Assembly: GCA_021323655.1 (NCBI GenBank)
Contig: JAJPKO010000042.1
Location: 1-64,000 of the forward strand
Length of the DNA stretch: 64,000 nucleotides
Direction of reading: 5' to 3'
From: Acidobacteriaceae bacterium
GTDB taxonomy: Bacteria; Acidobacteriota; Terriglobia; Terriglobales; Acidobacteriaceae
A program made the position numbers and the translations under genes. The notes below the pieces were generated by a model. It was not told where the DNA came from. It made no database searches and saw only the letters and a program-made list of their open reading frames with translations. This document shows, in pieces, positions 36,427 through 44,704 of the stretch (its first letter is position 1; each line of letters begins with the position of its first letter).

Positions 36427-37386
36427 ATGCCAAACCGTGAAGCTCAACCACACCGCATTCAGGTCATTGACTCCCATACCGCTGGCGAGCCCACGCGTCT
36501 TGTGCTCTCAGGAGGTCCTGACCTTGGCTCTGGCCCGTTGTCTGAACGGCTGGAACGCTTTCGCCTGCAGCACGACATTTTCCGCTCGGCGATTGTGAAT
36601 GAGCCACGAGGTTCAGATGTTCTGGTAGGGGCGCTGCTGTGCGAGCCGCATGATCCGACCTGTGACATTGGCATCATCTTCTTCAATAATGTTGGGTATC
36701 TGGGCATGTGCGGTCATGGCTCCATCGGCGTGATCGTGAGCCTGGCATGGCTAGGCAGAATCCGGCCGGGCATTCATCGGATAGAAACGCCAGTGGGAAT
36801 CGTGAACGCTACCCTGCACGAGTCGGGCGAGGTAACGATTGCGAATGTCCCAAGTTACCGCAGTCGTTGCGGGGTTTCCGTAGACGTGCCGGGATTCGGC
36901 AAAGTCACCGGGGACATCGCGTGGGGAGGAAACTGGTTCTATCTGGTAGAACAGCACCGGATACCTCTGACGCTGCAGCATGTGAATGAGCTTACGGACT
37001 TTTCTTGGGCGATTCGGCAGGCGCTGAATGCAAGCGCTATTACGGGCACAGATGGCGCAGAGATTGACCACATTGAAATTTTTGGACCGCCCTCCAATGG
37101 TCATGCGGACAGCCGTAATTTCGTGCTTTGCCCAGGAAAGGCCTACGACCGTTCGCCATGCGGCACAGGAACCAGCGCCAAGATGGCCTGTCTGCATGCC
37201 GATGGAAAACTGAAACCGGGCGACATCTGGCGGCAGGAAGGCATTCTGGACACAGTATTTGAAGGCTCAATCGAAGTACGCGATGGGCAGGTGCTGCCCA
37301 GCATCACCGGATCGGCCTATGTCACAGCAGAGTCTTCGCTCGTGCTTGACGCAAATGATCCCTTCCGCATGGGCATTGTTCCATGA
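36427..37386 (+). CDS. lhpA: 4-hydroxyproline 2-epimerase
   Basis: Cofactor-free epimerase of the proline racemase family (319 aa) that turns trans-4-hydroxy-L-proline into cis-4-hydroxy-D-proline. The two catalytic Cys are in YLGMCGHGSIG and RSPCGTGTSAKMA. The N-terminus IQVIDSHTAGEPTRLV is typical. Proline racemase itself and the trans-3-hydroxyproline dehydratase (which lacks one Cys) are excluded or unlikely, because both Cys are present and the rest of the 4-hydroxyproline pathway follows. It overlaps the next gene by four bases and heads the operon. Confidence 0.93.
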   Translation: MPNREAQPHRIQVIDSHTAGEPTRLVLSGGPDLGSGPLSERLERFRLQHDIFRSAIVNEPRGSDVLVGALLCEPHDPTCDIGIIFFNNVGYLGMCGHGSIGVIVSLAWLGRIRPGIHRIETPVGIVNATLHESGEVTIANVPSYRSRCGVSVDVPGFGKVTGDIAWGGNWFYLVEQHRIPLTLQHVNELTDFSWAIRQALNASAITGTDGAEIDHIEIFGPPSNGHADSRNFVLCPGKAYDRSPCGTGTSAKMACLHADGKLKPGDIWRQEGILDTVFEGSIEVRDGQVLPSITGSAYVTAESSLVLDANDPFRMGIVP

Positions 37387-38507
37387 AGCTTTCCTACGAT
37401 GCCGTAGTGATTGGCGCGGGAATTGTAGGCGCTGCCTGCGCCTGCGAACTGGCCCGCGCCGGAATGCGCATGGCAATTGTAGAAGCGCAGATCATAGGCG
37501 GCGGAGCGACGGCTGCCGGCATGGGACACATCGTTGTGATGGATGATTCGCCTGCGCAGCTTGCTCTGACGCAATATTCGCAGTCTCTCTGGAACGAGCT
37601 CGCTTCACAGCTTCCGCCCAACGTTGAATATGACCGCTGTGGCACGCTTTGGATTGCGGCAGACGATGACGAGATGCAGGAAGTCCATCGCAAGCAGGCG
37701 GTGTATGCAGCCGCGCATGTCAGCACAGAAATTCTTGACGCGAAGGCACTGGCTGAGGCAGAACCGAACCTGCGGCGTCCTTTGGCGGGCGCGCTGTTTG
37801 TGCCCTCGGATGCAGTAATCTATCCGCCGTGCGCGGCCATGTATCTGGTGGAATGCGCGAAGCAGGCCGGAGCTACTCTCTACCTGGAAAGAGCGGTGGC
37901 GAAGGCCGGTAAAGGACGCCTGGTTTTCAGCGATGGCACAGAGATTTTCGCGGCCAGCATCATTCATGCCACTGGCGCCAGCGCATCGCGACTGATGCCA
38001 CATCTTCCAGTGAGAAAGCGCAAGGGCCATCTGGTCATCACCGACCGTTATCCTGGTTTTGTGCGCCACCAGCTTGTGGAACTGGGTTATCTGAAAAGCG
38101 CGCATTCCACCAGCAGCGATTCCGTCGCCTTTAATGTTCAGCCGCGACGCACCGGGCAGTTGCTGATTGGCTCGTCTCGACAATACAACAACGAAGGTAC
38201 TGGAGTAGACCAGAACATTCTGGGCGCAATGCTCGCCCGCGCCTTCGACTACATTCCATCGCTGCAAGGCCTTTCGTCCATTCGGGTATGGACGGGTTTT
38301 CGCGCGGCGACCCCCGACAAGCTGCCGCTCATTGGTCCAACGGAAGACGCCTCTGTGTTTCTGGCTACGGGCCACGAAGGGCTCGGCATCACAACGTCAC
38401 TGGCAACGGCGCGGTTGCTTACGGACCATCTGCTGGACCGCACACCTGCGATTTCCCTCGCGCCTTATCTACCGGAGCGCTTCGCCTGTGAGGCGGCCCA
38501 TGCCTGA
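37383..38507 (+). CDS. lhpB: D-hydroxyproline dehydrogenase, DAO-like FAD subunit
   Basis: FAD-dependent amine oxidoreductase of the D-amino-acid oxidase fold (374 aa). The Rossmann motif VVIGAGIVGAACACELARAG binds FAD; the C-terminal half has RVWTGFRAATPDKLPLIG and the FAD-closing GHEGLGITTSLATARLL. With the next two genes it forms a heteromeric dehydrogenase converting cis-4-hydroxy-D-proline to pyrroline-4-hydroxy-2-carboxylate, passing electrons to the respiratory chain. It overlaps the small [2Fe-2S] gene by eight bases. Confidence 0.9.
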   Translation: MKLSYDAVVIGAGIVGAACACELARAGMRMAIVEAQIIGGGATAAGMGHIVVMDDSPAQLALTQYSQSLWNELASQLPPNVEYDRCGTLWIAADDDEMQEVHRKQAVYAAAHVSTEILDAKALAEAEPNLRRPLAGALFVPSDAVIYPPCAAMYLVECAKQAGATLYLERAVAKAGKGRLVFSDGTEIFAASIIHATGASASRLMPHLPVRKRKGHLVITDRYPGFVRHQLVELGYLKSAHSTSSDSVAFNVQPRRTGQLLIGSSRQYNNEGTGVDQNILGAMLARAFDYIPSLQGLSSIRVWTGFRAATPDKLPLIGPTEDASVFLATGHEGLGITTSLATARLLTDHLLDRTPAISLAPYLPERFACEAAHA

Positions 38508-38742
38508 GCGCATTGCATTGACGATCAATGGCAGGCAATGGGAAACGTCGGAGGGCACAACGATTGCTGCTGCCATCATGAACACTGAAGCAGCCTGTCG
38601 TACCTCTGTGACTGGAGAAGAACGCGGTCCGCTTTGCGGCATGGGCATCTGTTTTGAATGCCGAGCGATTGTGAATGGCGTTCCGCACCAGCGCACGTGC
38701 CAGATGCTCTGCCAGGACGGAATGGACGTGACAACGCAATGA
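38500..38742 (+). CDS. lhpF: [2Fe-2S] subunit of D-hydroxyproline dehydrogenase
   Basis: Small ferredoxin-like subunit of 80 aa, made by ATG 38500 overlapping the end of lhpB. Cluster ligands are in GPLCGMGICFECRAIV and RTCQ. The N-terminus IALTINGRQWETSEGTTIAAA is the beta-grasp of HcnA/SoxA-type subunits. It bridges electron flow between the two FAD subunits. It overlaps lhpE by four bases. Confidence 0.88.
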   Translation: MPERIALTINGRQWETSEGTTIAAAIMNTEAACRTSVTGEERGPLCGMGICFECRAIVNGVPHQRTCQMLCQDGMDVTTQ

Positions 38743-40013
38743 CACAGCACTTTGACATCGTCGTGGTGGGAGGCGGTCCCGCGGGAATGGCTGCGGCTGC
38801 GTGTGCCGCTGAGTACGGAAAGCCTGTTGTCATTGTGGATGACAACCTTACGCTCGGCGGGCAGATCTGGCGCGGCAAGGATATTCCTGCCGCTGCCAGA
38901 AAATGGCAGGCGCGGCTCGATTCGGTTTCGGCACACGTCACGCGTATTCACGGCGCGCGTGTTTTTTCACAGCCAGTACCCGGCGTTCTTCGTGCTGAGC
39001 AAAACGGCAGATATCTGGATATTGCTTATCGCAAATTGATTCTGGCCACAGGAGCGCGCGAGCGGTTTCTTCCTTTTCCTGGCTGGACATTGCCCAACGT
39101 AGTGGGTGCTGGTGGCTTGCAGGCGCTGGTGAAGAGCGGCCTTTCCGTAAAAGGCAAGCATGTTGTGGTCGCCGGAAGCGGTCCGCTTCTGCTGGCAGTC
39201 GCTGCTTATTTGCAAACCCATGGCGCAAAGGTGCTCGCCATCTGCGAACAGGCGCAGTTCTCACGTCTTCTAAAATTTGTACACTCCATAGTTACAGATA
39301 GTGGCAAGCTTCGGCAGGCACTCACGTACAAGATGCAGACGATGTCTGTTCCCTTTTATGCCGGGTGCTATCCGGTATCGGCTGGTGGAGGAAAGAAGTT
39401 CGAATCGGTGACATTGCGCCAGGGGAAACGCGCATGGACGATCGCGTGTGATTATCTGGCGTGCGGCTTTCATCTGGTACCAAACACTGAGTTGGCGGAG
39501 TTTTTTGGCTGCCGTATCTCCAATGGCAAAGTTGCCGTGGATAAGTGGCAGCAGACGAGTATTTTGGATGTTTATTGCGCGGGCGAGCCTACTGGGATTG
39601 GCGGTGCTGAGCTGGCCCTCGTCGAAGGACAGATTGCCGGATATGCGGCTGCCGGGCAACAAGACAAAGCACATTCTTTCTTTGAAGAACGCGCACGCCG
39701 GCGCAAGTTTGCACAGCTGTTAGAAGAGACATTCGCTCTTGACCCCGCGCTCGCACAGCTTCCGCAGGACGAGACGCTTGTCTGCCGCTGTGAAGATGTG
39801 CCTTACAGTGTGCTGAAGCACGAGCCTTCATGGCGCGCCGCCAAACTGCATACGCGCTGCGGCATGGGACCATGCCAGGGGCGCATCTGCGGGACCGCGA
39901 CAGAATTTATTTTCGGATGGACAGCTGGACAAGTACGTCCGCCGATCTTCCCAACACCACTTTCAAGTCTCGGAGCAAAACCCGAACTTATTGAATTACA
40001 GGAGACACGATGA
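38739..40013 (+). CDS. lhpE: D-hydroxyproline dehydrogenase, NAD(P)/FAD-type subunit
   Basis: Pyridine-nucleotide-disulfide-oxidoreductase-like subunit (424 aa) of the same complex, resembling HcnB and octopine/nopaline oxidase OoxA. First Rossmann fold VVVGGGPAGMAAAACAAEYG; second KHVVVAGSGPLLLAVAAYL; and a C-terminal [2Fe-2S] site (LVCRCEDVPYS, TRCGMGPCQGRICG), like the BFD-type domain of this group. It starts at ATG 38739 with a four-base overlap; the earlier in-frame frame lies inside the ferredoxin gene. It ends overlapping lhpC by four bases, so translation is coupled. Confidence 0.92.
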   Translation: MTQHFDIVVVGGGPAGMAAAACAAEYGKPVVIVDDNLTLGGQIWRGKDIPAAARKWQARLDSVSAHVTRIHGARVFSQPVPGVLRAEQNGRYLDIAYRKLILATGARERFLPFPGWTLPNVVGAGGLQALVKSGLSVKGKHVVVAGSGPLLLAVAAYLQTHGAKVLAICEQAQFSRLLKFVHSIVTDSGKLRQALTYKMQTMSVPFYAGCYPVSAGGGKKFESVTLRQGKRAWTIACDYLACGFHLVPNTELAEFFGCRISNGKVAVDKWQQTSILDVYCAGEPTGIGGAELALVEGQIAGYAAAGQQDKAHSFFEERARRRKFAQLLEETFALDPALAQLPQDETLVCRCEDVPYSVLKHEPSWRAAKLHTRCGMGPCQGRICGTATEFIFGWTAGQVRPPIFPTPLSSLGAKPELIELQETR

Positions 40014-40936
40014 ACTGGTTTGGCGTAATGCCTGCAATGACCACTGCATTTGATGAACAACTGAAGGTAGACCACGCCTTTATGCAGCAGCACGCGCAAT
40101 GGCTATTGGAGAACGGCTGCACCGGCCTGGTGATGCTTGGCTCCCTGGGAGAAGCAGCCACTCTTACATTTGATGAGAAAGTGGCAGTCCTAAAAAGCAT
40201 GGTGAAGACTCTTGCTTGCAAGGCGCCTATTGTCGCAACCATTTCTGCGCTCTCAACTGCGGAGGCGGTTTTACTTGCGAAAGCTGCGGCTGATGCAGGC
40301 TGCTCGGGATTGATGGTGCTGCCGCCGTATGTCTATCGCGGAGACTGGCGCGAGATGAAAGCACATATTGCTGCAATCTTCAAAGCAACTCCGCTTTCCT
40401 GCATGCTCTACAACAATCCGGTAGCGTATGGCACAGATTTTCTTCCTGAGCACATTGCAGAGCTTGCTGCGGAGCACGACAACTTCCATTCGGTCAAAGA
40501 ATCAAGCACCGACGTGCGCCGCGTAACGGCGGTTCGTGCGCTGATTGGCGACCGCCTAAAAATTTTTATGGGCGTGGATGACGCAATTGTCGAGGGTATT
40601 GGTGTCGGGGCCTGTGGATGGATTGCTGGCCTCGTGAATGCTTTGCCCGCAGAGTCGGTCGCGTTGTTCAACCTGGCATATGAAGGTAAAACGAAGGAGG
40701 CGTTTGAGCTTTACCGCTGGTTTTTGCCTCTCCTGCGCATGGATACCGTTCCCAAGTTCATCCAATTGATTAAGTTTGCGCAACAGGAATTGGGAGTAGG
40801 CAATGCCCGAGTTCGTCCTCCGCGTCTGGAAATCACGGGCCAGGAATTGGCCGAAACGAAAAAGGTAATTGTGGAAGCGCTGAAGCACCGTCCTGCTATA
40901 AAAGAAGTTGCGTTCGCGGCGGCTGCTGCGCATTAA
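40010..40936 (+). CDS. lhpC: Pyrroline-4-hydroxy-2-carboxylate deaminase (DapA family)
   Basis: Class I aldolase-fold enzyme (308 aa) of the dihydrodipicolinate synthase family. In this context it opens and deaminates pyrroline-4-hydroxy-2-carboxylate to 2-oxoglutarate semialdehyde. Family marks: GSLGEAATLTFDEKVAVL, LPPYVYRGD, the catalytic Tyr in MLYNNPVAYGTD and the Schiff-base Lys in SVKESSTDVRR. Lysine-pathway DapA is unlikely, because of the operon and the divergence of the substrate loop (GSLGEAATLT in place of GTTGE). Confidence 0.9.
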   Translation: MNWFGVMPAMTTAFDEQLKVDHAFMQQHAQWLLENGCTGLVMLGSLGEAATLTFDEKVAVLKSMVKTLACKAPIVATISALSTAEAVLLAKAAADAGCSGLMVLPPYVYRGDWREMKAHIAAIFKATPLSCMLYNNPVAYGTDFLPEHIAELAAEHDNFHSVKESSTDVRRVTAVRALIGDRLKIFMGVDDAIVEGIGVGACGWIAGLVNALPAESVALFNLAYEGKTKEAFELYRWFLPLLRMDTVPKFIQLIKFAQQELGVGNARVRPPRLEITGQELAETKKVIVEALKHRPAIKEVAFAAAAAH

Positions 40937-40948
40937 ACAACCCTGTGT

Positions 40949-40983
40949 TGTCATTTTGAGCAGAGCGAAGGACCTGCTTTTTG
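40949..40983 (+). repeat. REP-like intergenic repeat
   Basis: TTGTCATTTTGAGCAGAGCG followed by AAGGACCTGC and T5 resembles an intergenic repeat common in acidobacterial genomes (TGTCATTCTGAGCGNAGCGAAG type). A diverged partial copy begins at 8360 (TGTCATTCTGAGGGAAGTAA). It occupies the 134-base gap between lhpC and lhpG, which otherwise shows nothing and may be read through. Confidence 0.35.
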
Positions 40984-41070
40984 CTTAGCGCTCCACAAAT
41001 CTCTGCCATCCGTTTACGCTGCTTTGCGTGAATAGATAAGGGACGGCATTATGAGGTCAAGGTCATTCCT

Positions 41071-42642
41071 ATGTTGAACGGAACATCTATCCTCGGAACC
41101 AAACGTAGCGCCACAACAGGCGAGGGTTTTTACGGCATCAACCCGGCTACGGGAGAGCAGCTGCAACCAGCTTTCTTCTCCGCTTCGGCAGAAGATGTAG
41201 ACACCGCTGCAAGACTCGCAGATGCGGCCTTCTCCAGCTACAGCAAGCTATCAAACAGTAGACGCGCCGCTTTTTTGCGCAGCATTGCCGATGCTCTCCT
41301 GAAAGCTTCCCGTGAAATCATCGAGCGGGCACATCTGGAAACCGCATTGCCTGTTCCCCGGCTTGAAGGAGAACTGGCTCGCACGGCCAACCAGCTTCGT
41401 CTTTTTGCTGAAGTCGTGGAGGAAGGATCCTGGGTAAATGCGCGCATTGATACGGCCGACCCAGAACGTAAACCTCTGCCCAAGCCCGATATTCGCTCTG
41501 TACTTCAGCCGCTCGGCCCTGTGGCTGTATTCGGAGCAAGCAATTTTCCGCTGGCTTTTTCCGTCGCAGGCGGAGACAGTGCCTCGGCCCTTGCCGCAGG
41601 ATGCCCTGTGGTTGTGAAAGCGCATCCTGCGCATCCGGGCACAAGCGAGCTTGTGGGCACTGTCATCCGCGAATGTGTGGCCACTGCCGGACTGCACGAA
41701 GGCACTTTTTCGCTGCTCTTCGATTCGGGGATTGAAGTAGGCTCGCGGCTCGTACAGCATCCGCTCATCAAGGCCGTGGGATTCACCGGATCTCTGAAGG
41801 CCGGCCGCGCTCTCATGGACCTTTGCGCCAGCCGCCCTGAGCCCATTCCCTGTTACGCGGAGATGAGCAGCACCAATCCAGTCTTTGTCCTGCCCGGAGC
41901 TTTGAAAGAGCACGACAAGATCGCGGCTGATCTGACTGCTTCCTACACATTGGGAGCAGGTCAATTCTGTACGAAGCCGGGACTTGTATTTCTGCCGCCT
42001 CAGGACGAAACTTCAGGGCTGGTGGAAGAAATGCGCAGACGTGCAGCCTCTTTGCCTGCATTTACGATGCTGACTGCCGGGATCGCGGCCCAATACAAAC
42101 GCGGCATCGCGCAGCAGACACAAGCGAATGGAGCGCGTGTCGTTGCCGCTCCTGATACAATTTTTGGAACAGCCGCTGCCCTGCTCGAAGCTGACGCTGA
42201 AGATATCCTGAAAAATCCTGCGCTGACAGAAGAGATATTTGGCCCGACGACACTGCTCGTTCGTTATCAAAGCCGCGAGCAGATGCTCAGAATCGCCGAG
42301 TCACTCCAGGGGCATTTGACCGCAACGTTGCTGGGCACTGAAGAAGACCTCGCGGGCCATCAGGATTTAATCGCGATTCTCGAGCGCAAAGTGGGACGCA
42401 TAATTTTCAACGGATATCCTACGGGCGTTGAGGTCTGTCACTCCATGGTCCACGGTGGCCCATATCCGGCTACGTCGGAGAGCAAAAGCACCTCTGTCGG
42501 AACACTGGCGGTTTACCGCTTTGCGCGCCCTGTCTGTTACCAGAACATACCGCAGCCTGTGCTGCCTGAAGCGCTGAGGGACAGCAATCAGCTTGGTCTA
42601 TTGCGCATGGTAAACGGACAAATAAGTCGTGATGCTATTTAG
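41071..42642 (+). CDS. lhpG: 2-oxoglutarate semialdehyde dehydrogenase (ALDH family)
   Basis: NADP-preferring aldehyde dehydrogenase (523 aa), catalysing the last step, 2,5-dioxopentanoate (2-oxoglutarate semialdehyde) to 2-oxoglutarate. Motifs: GASNFPLAFSVAGGD, VGFTGSLKAGRAL, the catalytic Glu in CYAEMSSTNPVF and the nucleophile Cys in LGAGQFCTKPGLV. It is one of the KGSADH-like long-form aldehyde dehydrogenases. It completes the hydroxyproline pathway into the TCA cycle. A weak AAGG lies upstream of ATG 41071. Confidence 0.92.
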   Translation: MLNGTSILGTKRSATTGEGFYGINPATGEQLQPAFFSASAEDVDTAARLADAAFSSYSKLSNSRRAAFLRSIADALLKASREIIERAHLETALPVPRLEGELARTANQLRLFAEVVEEGSWVNARIDTADPERKPLPKPDIRSVLQPLGPVAVFGASNFPLAFSVAGGDSASALAAGCPVVVKAHPAHPGTSELVGTVIRECVATAGLHEGTFSLLFDSGIEVGSRLVQHPLIKAVGFTGSLKAGRALMDLCASRPEPIPCYAEMSSTNPVFVLPGALKEHDKIAADLTASYTLGAGQFCTKPGLVFLPPQDETSGLVEEMRRRAASLPAFTMLTAGIAAQYKRGIAQQTQANGARVVAAPDTIFGTAAALLEADAEDILKNPALTEEIFGPTTLLVRYQSREQMLRIAESLQGHLTATLLGTEEDLAGHQDLIAILERKVGRIIFNGYPTGVEVCHSMVHGGPYPATSESKSTSVGTLAVYRFARPVCYQNIPQPVLPEALRDSNQLGLLRMVNGQISRDAI

Positions 42643-42942
42643 TCTGGCTGGCAGTATGACAAAGTAATACTGCCTTTGCTAAATTTCATGAGCACGTCAC
42701 GCATATAACGCTATCGTAACCTGCGAGTTGATTTTTTTAAGTGACAAGAGTTCTTATAGATAAATTCGGCTGGGCGGAATCCGATATATTCATGCCGCCT
42801 TTCGAAATTGCCTGACGGAGCAAGAAGTGTATCCATTTCCGTCACATCAAAGGCCTATGTCAGCATCCTAAGGATGGCATGCTGATTGAGTGTGCGATAG
42901 GGCAAAAGTCGGAATCCTTATGGCCGGCGACAAAGACGTCCT
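42643..42942. other. Intergenic region without recognised gene
   Basis: Three hundred AT-richer bases between two convergent transcripts (lhpG and the TIM-barrel protein). A TTTTTTT run at 42733-42739 has no clear stem before it. I see no coding frame, repeat or operator here. Confidence 0.5.
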
Positions 42943-44703
42943 CTAACTCGACCCCGCCCTGACCTTCGCTCCCTGAATCACCTGCACCATCACATCTCGA
43001 TACTTATCAAACGTGTCATCCACAACTGTAATCGTGGGAATCACAAATTGCTTAGGATCCACATGCGGATAGAAGTGACCGAAACCAGCTTCATGCACGC
43101 CCGTGCTACCGCGTCCAGGAGCAGGCGTGCTCAGGTGCGAGTACGTGCGCACATACTTCCGGAAGCCAGCATGATAGAGCGAAGCTGAGTTCACCTGATA
43201 CATGGGAATGCAGGACATCAGCGCATCGTAATGCATTTCACCCACAGGGACGATGCCAGGGTGTTTGTGGCACAGATCAGCGACCAGTTCTCGCGTGCCC
43301 TCAAACATATCGCCCTTCGTGTTGTTCTGCCATCCGCCCACAATGTCGAGAAAGTACGCGTCCACGTTGTATTTTTCTATGGCCTCAGAGATGCGCCCCG
43401 AAAGCCAGTTCCGCCAAGACGCCACTCCGACATTCATAAACGGACTCCAGCCTTCCATGCCCCGATCATTGTCCCAATCTACCCAATCCAGATCGTAGGC
43501 ATTGCCGTCAATCAGGTCTGTCGTTGCATCGCTGAAATTGCCAAACTCCGGCAAAGTTTTGTTGGCAGAGTTCGTGCCGAACATGGGCATAAAACGAAAG
43601 CCCATCGTATGCCCTTCGTCCACTAAACGGTGCAACCCACCTTCTCCACCGAGGCGCGGATCGGCCTTATAAATTGGATAGTTCCAGTAATAGCGGCCAT
43701 CCCATGCAGGCAGAAAAACGAGCACATTTTTCCCTGGAATCTGCGTGTTCGTCCATTTCAGGATGTCGAGCATCTTCGCAAAATCATTGAAGATGTATCC
43801 GGTCCAGTGCGTGCCGTGCAGTGCGAGCACCAGGTTCGTTTCGCGCATCCAGGCTGGAACGTCGGCGCGCATCTCCCAATCCGGAATATTGAAGGTCTTT
43901 TCAAGATGCGCGTAATGCGGGCGTGCTGCCGCGTCCACGCTTGCAGCATAGCCTGCCCGCCAACGACAGCTTGTAATGCTGTTACTGCGCTCCCATCCTG
44001 CAGCTTCATAAATTAACTCGGTGCGGTAACCAGCATCTCCGGGCTGGAGATAGTAGCGCATACCGCGCACCTTCTCTTCTTCTGCCGAAAGCACAAAATA
44101 TTGCTGCGGAGATTTCTCGATGATGACGAGCGGTGTGGTCAGTCCTCCGCCGAGATATGGATATTGCAGCAGGACTTCATTGTCCTTGGGATCGAAGAAC
44201 TGCTCGGCGGAAGGCGAGATTCTCCCACGCGGAACACCGCGCAGAATGGTGGCAATGGACTTGATGGGCCTGCCCATCTCCGCGCTCACCTGCCAGGTAA
44301 TGTCATTACCATTTTTGCGAATGAGTGTTTTCAGATGACCCGGCGCCGCCATTTGCCCGCCAGCCCAGACAAACTGCGAGCACTCAATCTCAACACCATC
44401 GCTCACAGGGCGCACACGAATGTGCGCCGCATCCAGTCCGTAAGTATTTTCAAAGGTAAAGACACGAAAGCTGAACTGCAAACCAGCGAATTCAACTGAA
44501 GGTTCCGGAAAGTCATAGCTGAATTTGAAAAAGCTTTCGCCACGCGGAGGAATGTAGACACCGCTCGTAGAGGTGAGGGGCAGCACTTGTATGCTCTTCG
44601 CTTCTTCCGCAAAAATGCCTGGAAAAGTAGATGAGCCAAGACGGGTGGTGACCACGGCCGCTCCGCCTTTCAAAAGATCACGCCGGGAAAATGGGTCAGT
44701 CAT
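42943..44703 (-). CDS. Tat-exported TIM-barrel protein, probable glycosidase of unknown family
   Basis: Exported 586-aa protein. The N-terminus carries a Tat motif (FSRRDLLKGGAAVV). A beta-sandwich-like first half (FFKFSYDFPEPSVEFAGLQF) precedes a TIM-barrel-like second half (NLVLALHGTHWTGYIFNDF, GKNVLVFLPAWDGRYYWNYP, FRFMPMFGTNSANKTLPEF). The strand YNVDAYFLDIVGGWQNN and the later VPVGEMHYDALM could provide catalytic Asp and Glu, by analogy with retaining glycosidases. It resembles DUF6259-type proteins; I cannot name a GH family. It lies one base after GH127, so the two are co-translated and probably act on the same substrate. In Bifidobacterium, GH127 (HypBA1) works with a beta-L-arabinobiosidase; this protein may fill that role (speculative). 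Confidence 0.75.
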   Translation of the reverse strand: MTDPFSRRDLLKGGAAVVTTRLGSSTFPGIFAEEAKSIQVLPLTSTSGVYIPPRGESFFKFSYDFPEPSVEFAGLQFSFRVFTFENTYGLDAAHIRVRPVSDGVEIECSQFVWAGGQMAAPGHLKTLIRKNGNDITWQVSAEMGRPIKSIATILRGVPRGRISPSAEQFFDPKDNEVLLQYPYLGGGLTTPLVIIEKSPQQYFVLSAEEEKVRGMRYYLQPGDAGYRTELIYEAAGWERSNSITSCRWRAGYAASVDAAARPHYAHLEKTFNIPDWEMRADVPAWMRETNLVLALHGTHWTGYIFNDFAKMLDILKWTNTQIPGKNVLVFLPAWDGRYYWNYPIYKADPRLGGEGGLHRLVDEGHTMGFRFMPMFGTNSANKTLPEFGNFSDATTDLIDGNAYDLDWVDWDNDRGMEGWSPFMNVGVASWRNWLSGRISEAIEKYNVDAYFLDIVGGWQNNTKGDMFEGTRELVADLCHKHPGIVPVGEMHYDALMSCIPMYQVNSASLYHAGFRKYVRTYSHLSTPAPGRGSTGVHEAGFGHFYPHVDPKQFVIPTITVVDDTFDKYRDVMVQVIQGAKVRAGSS

Positions 44704-44704
44704 G

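Noticed and set aside
36427-37386. Proline racemase as the function of lhpA
   Set aside because: Same family, but the adjacent dehydrogenase, deaminase and semialdehyde dehydrogenase complete the hydroxyproline route instead.
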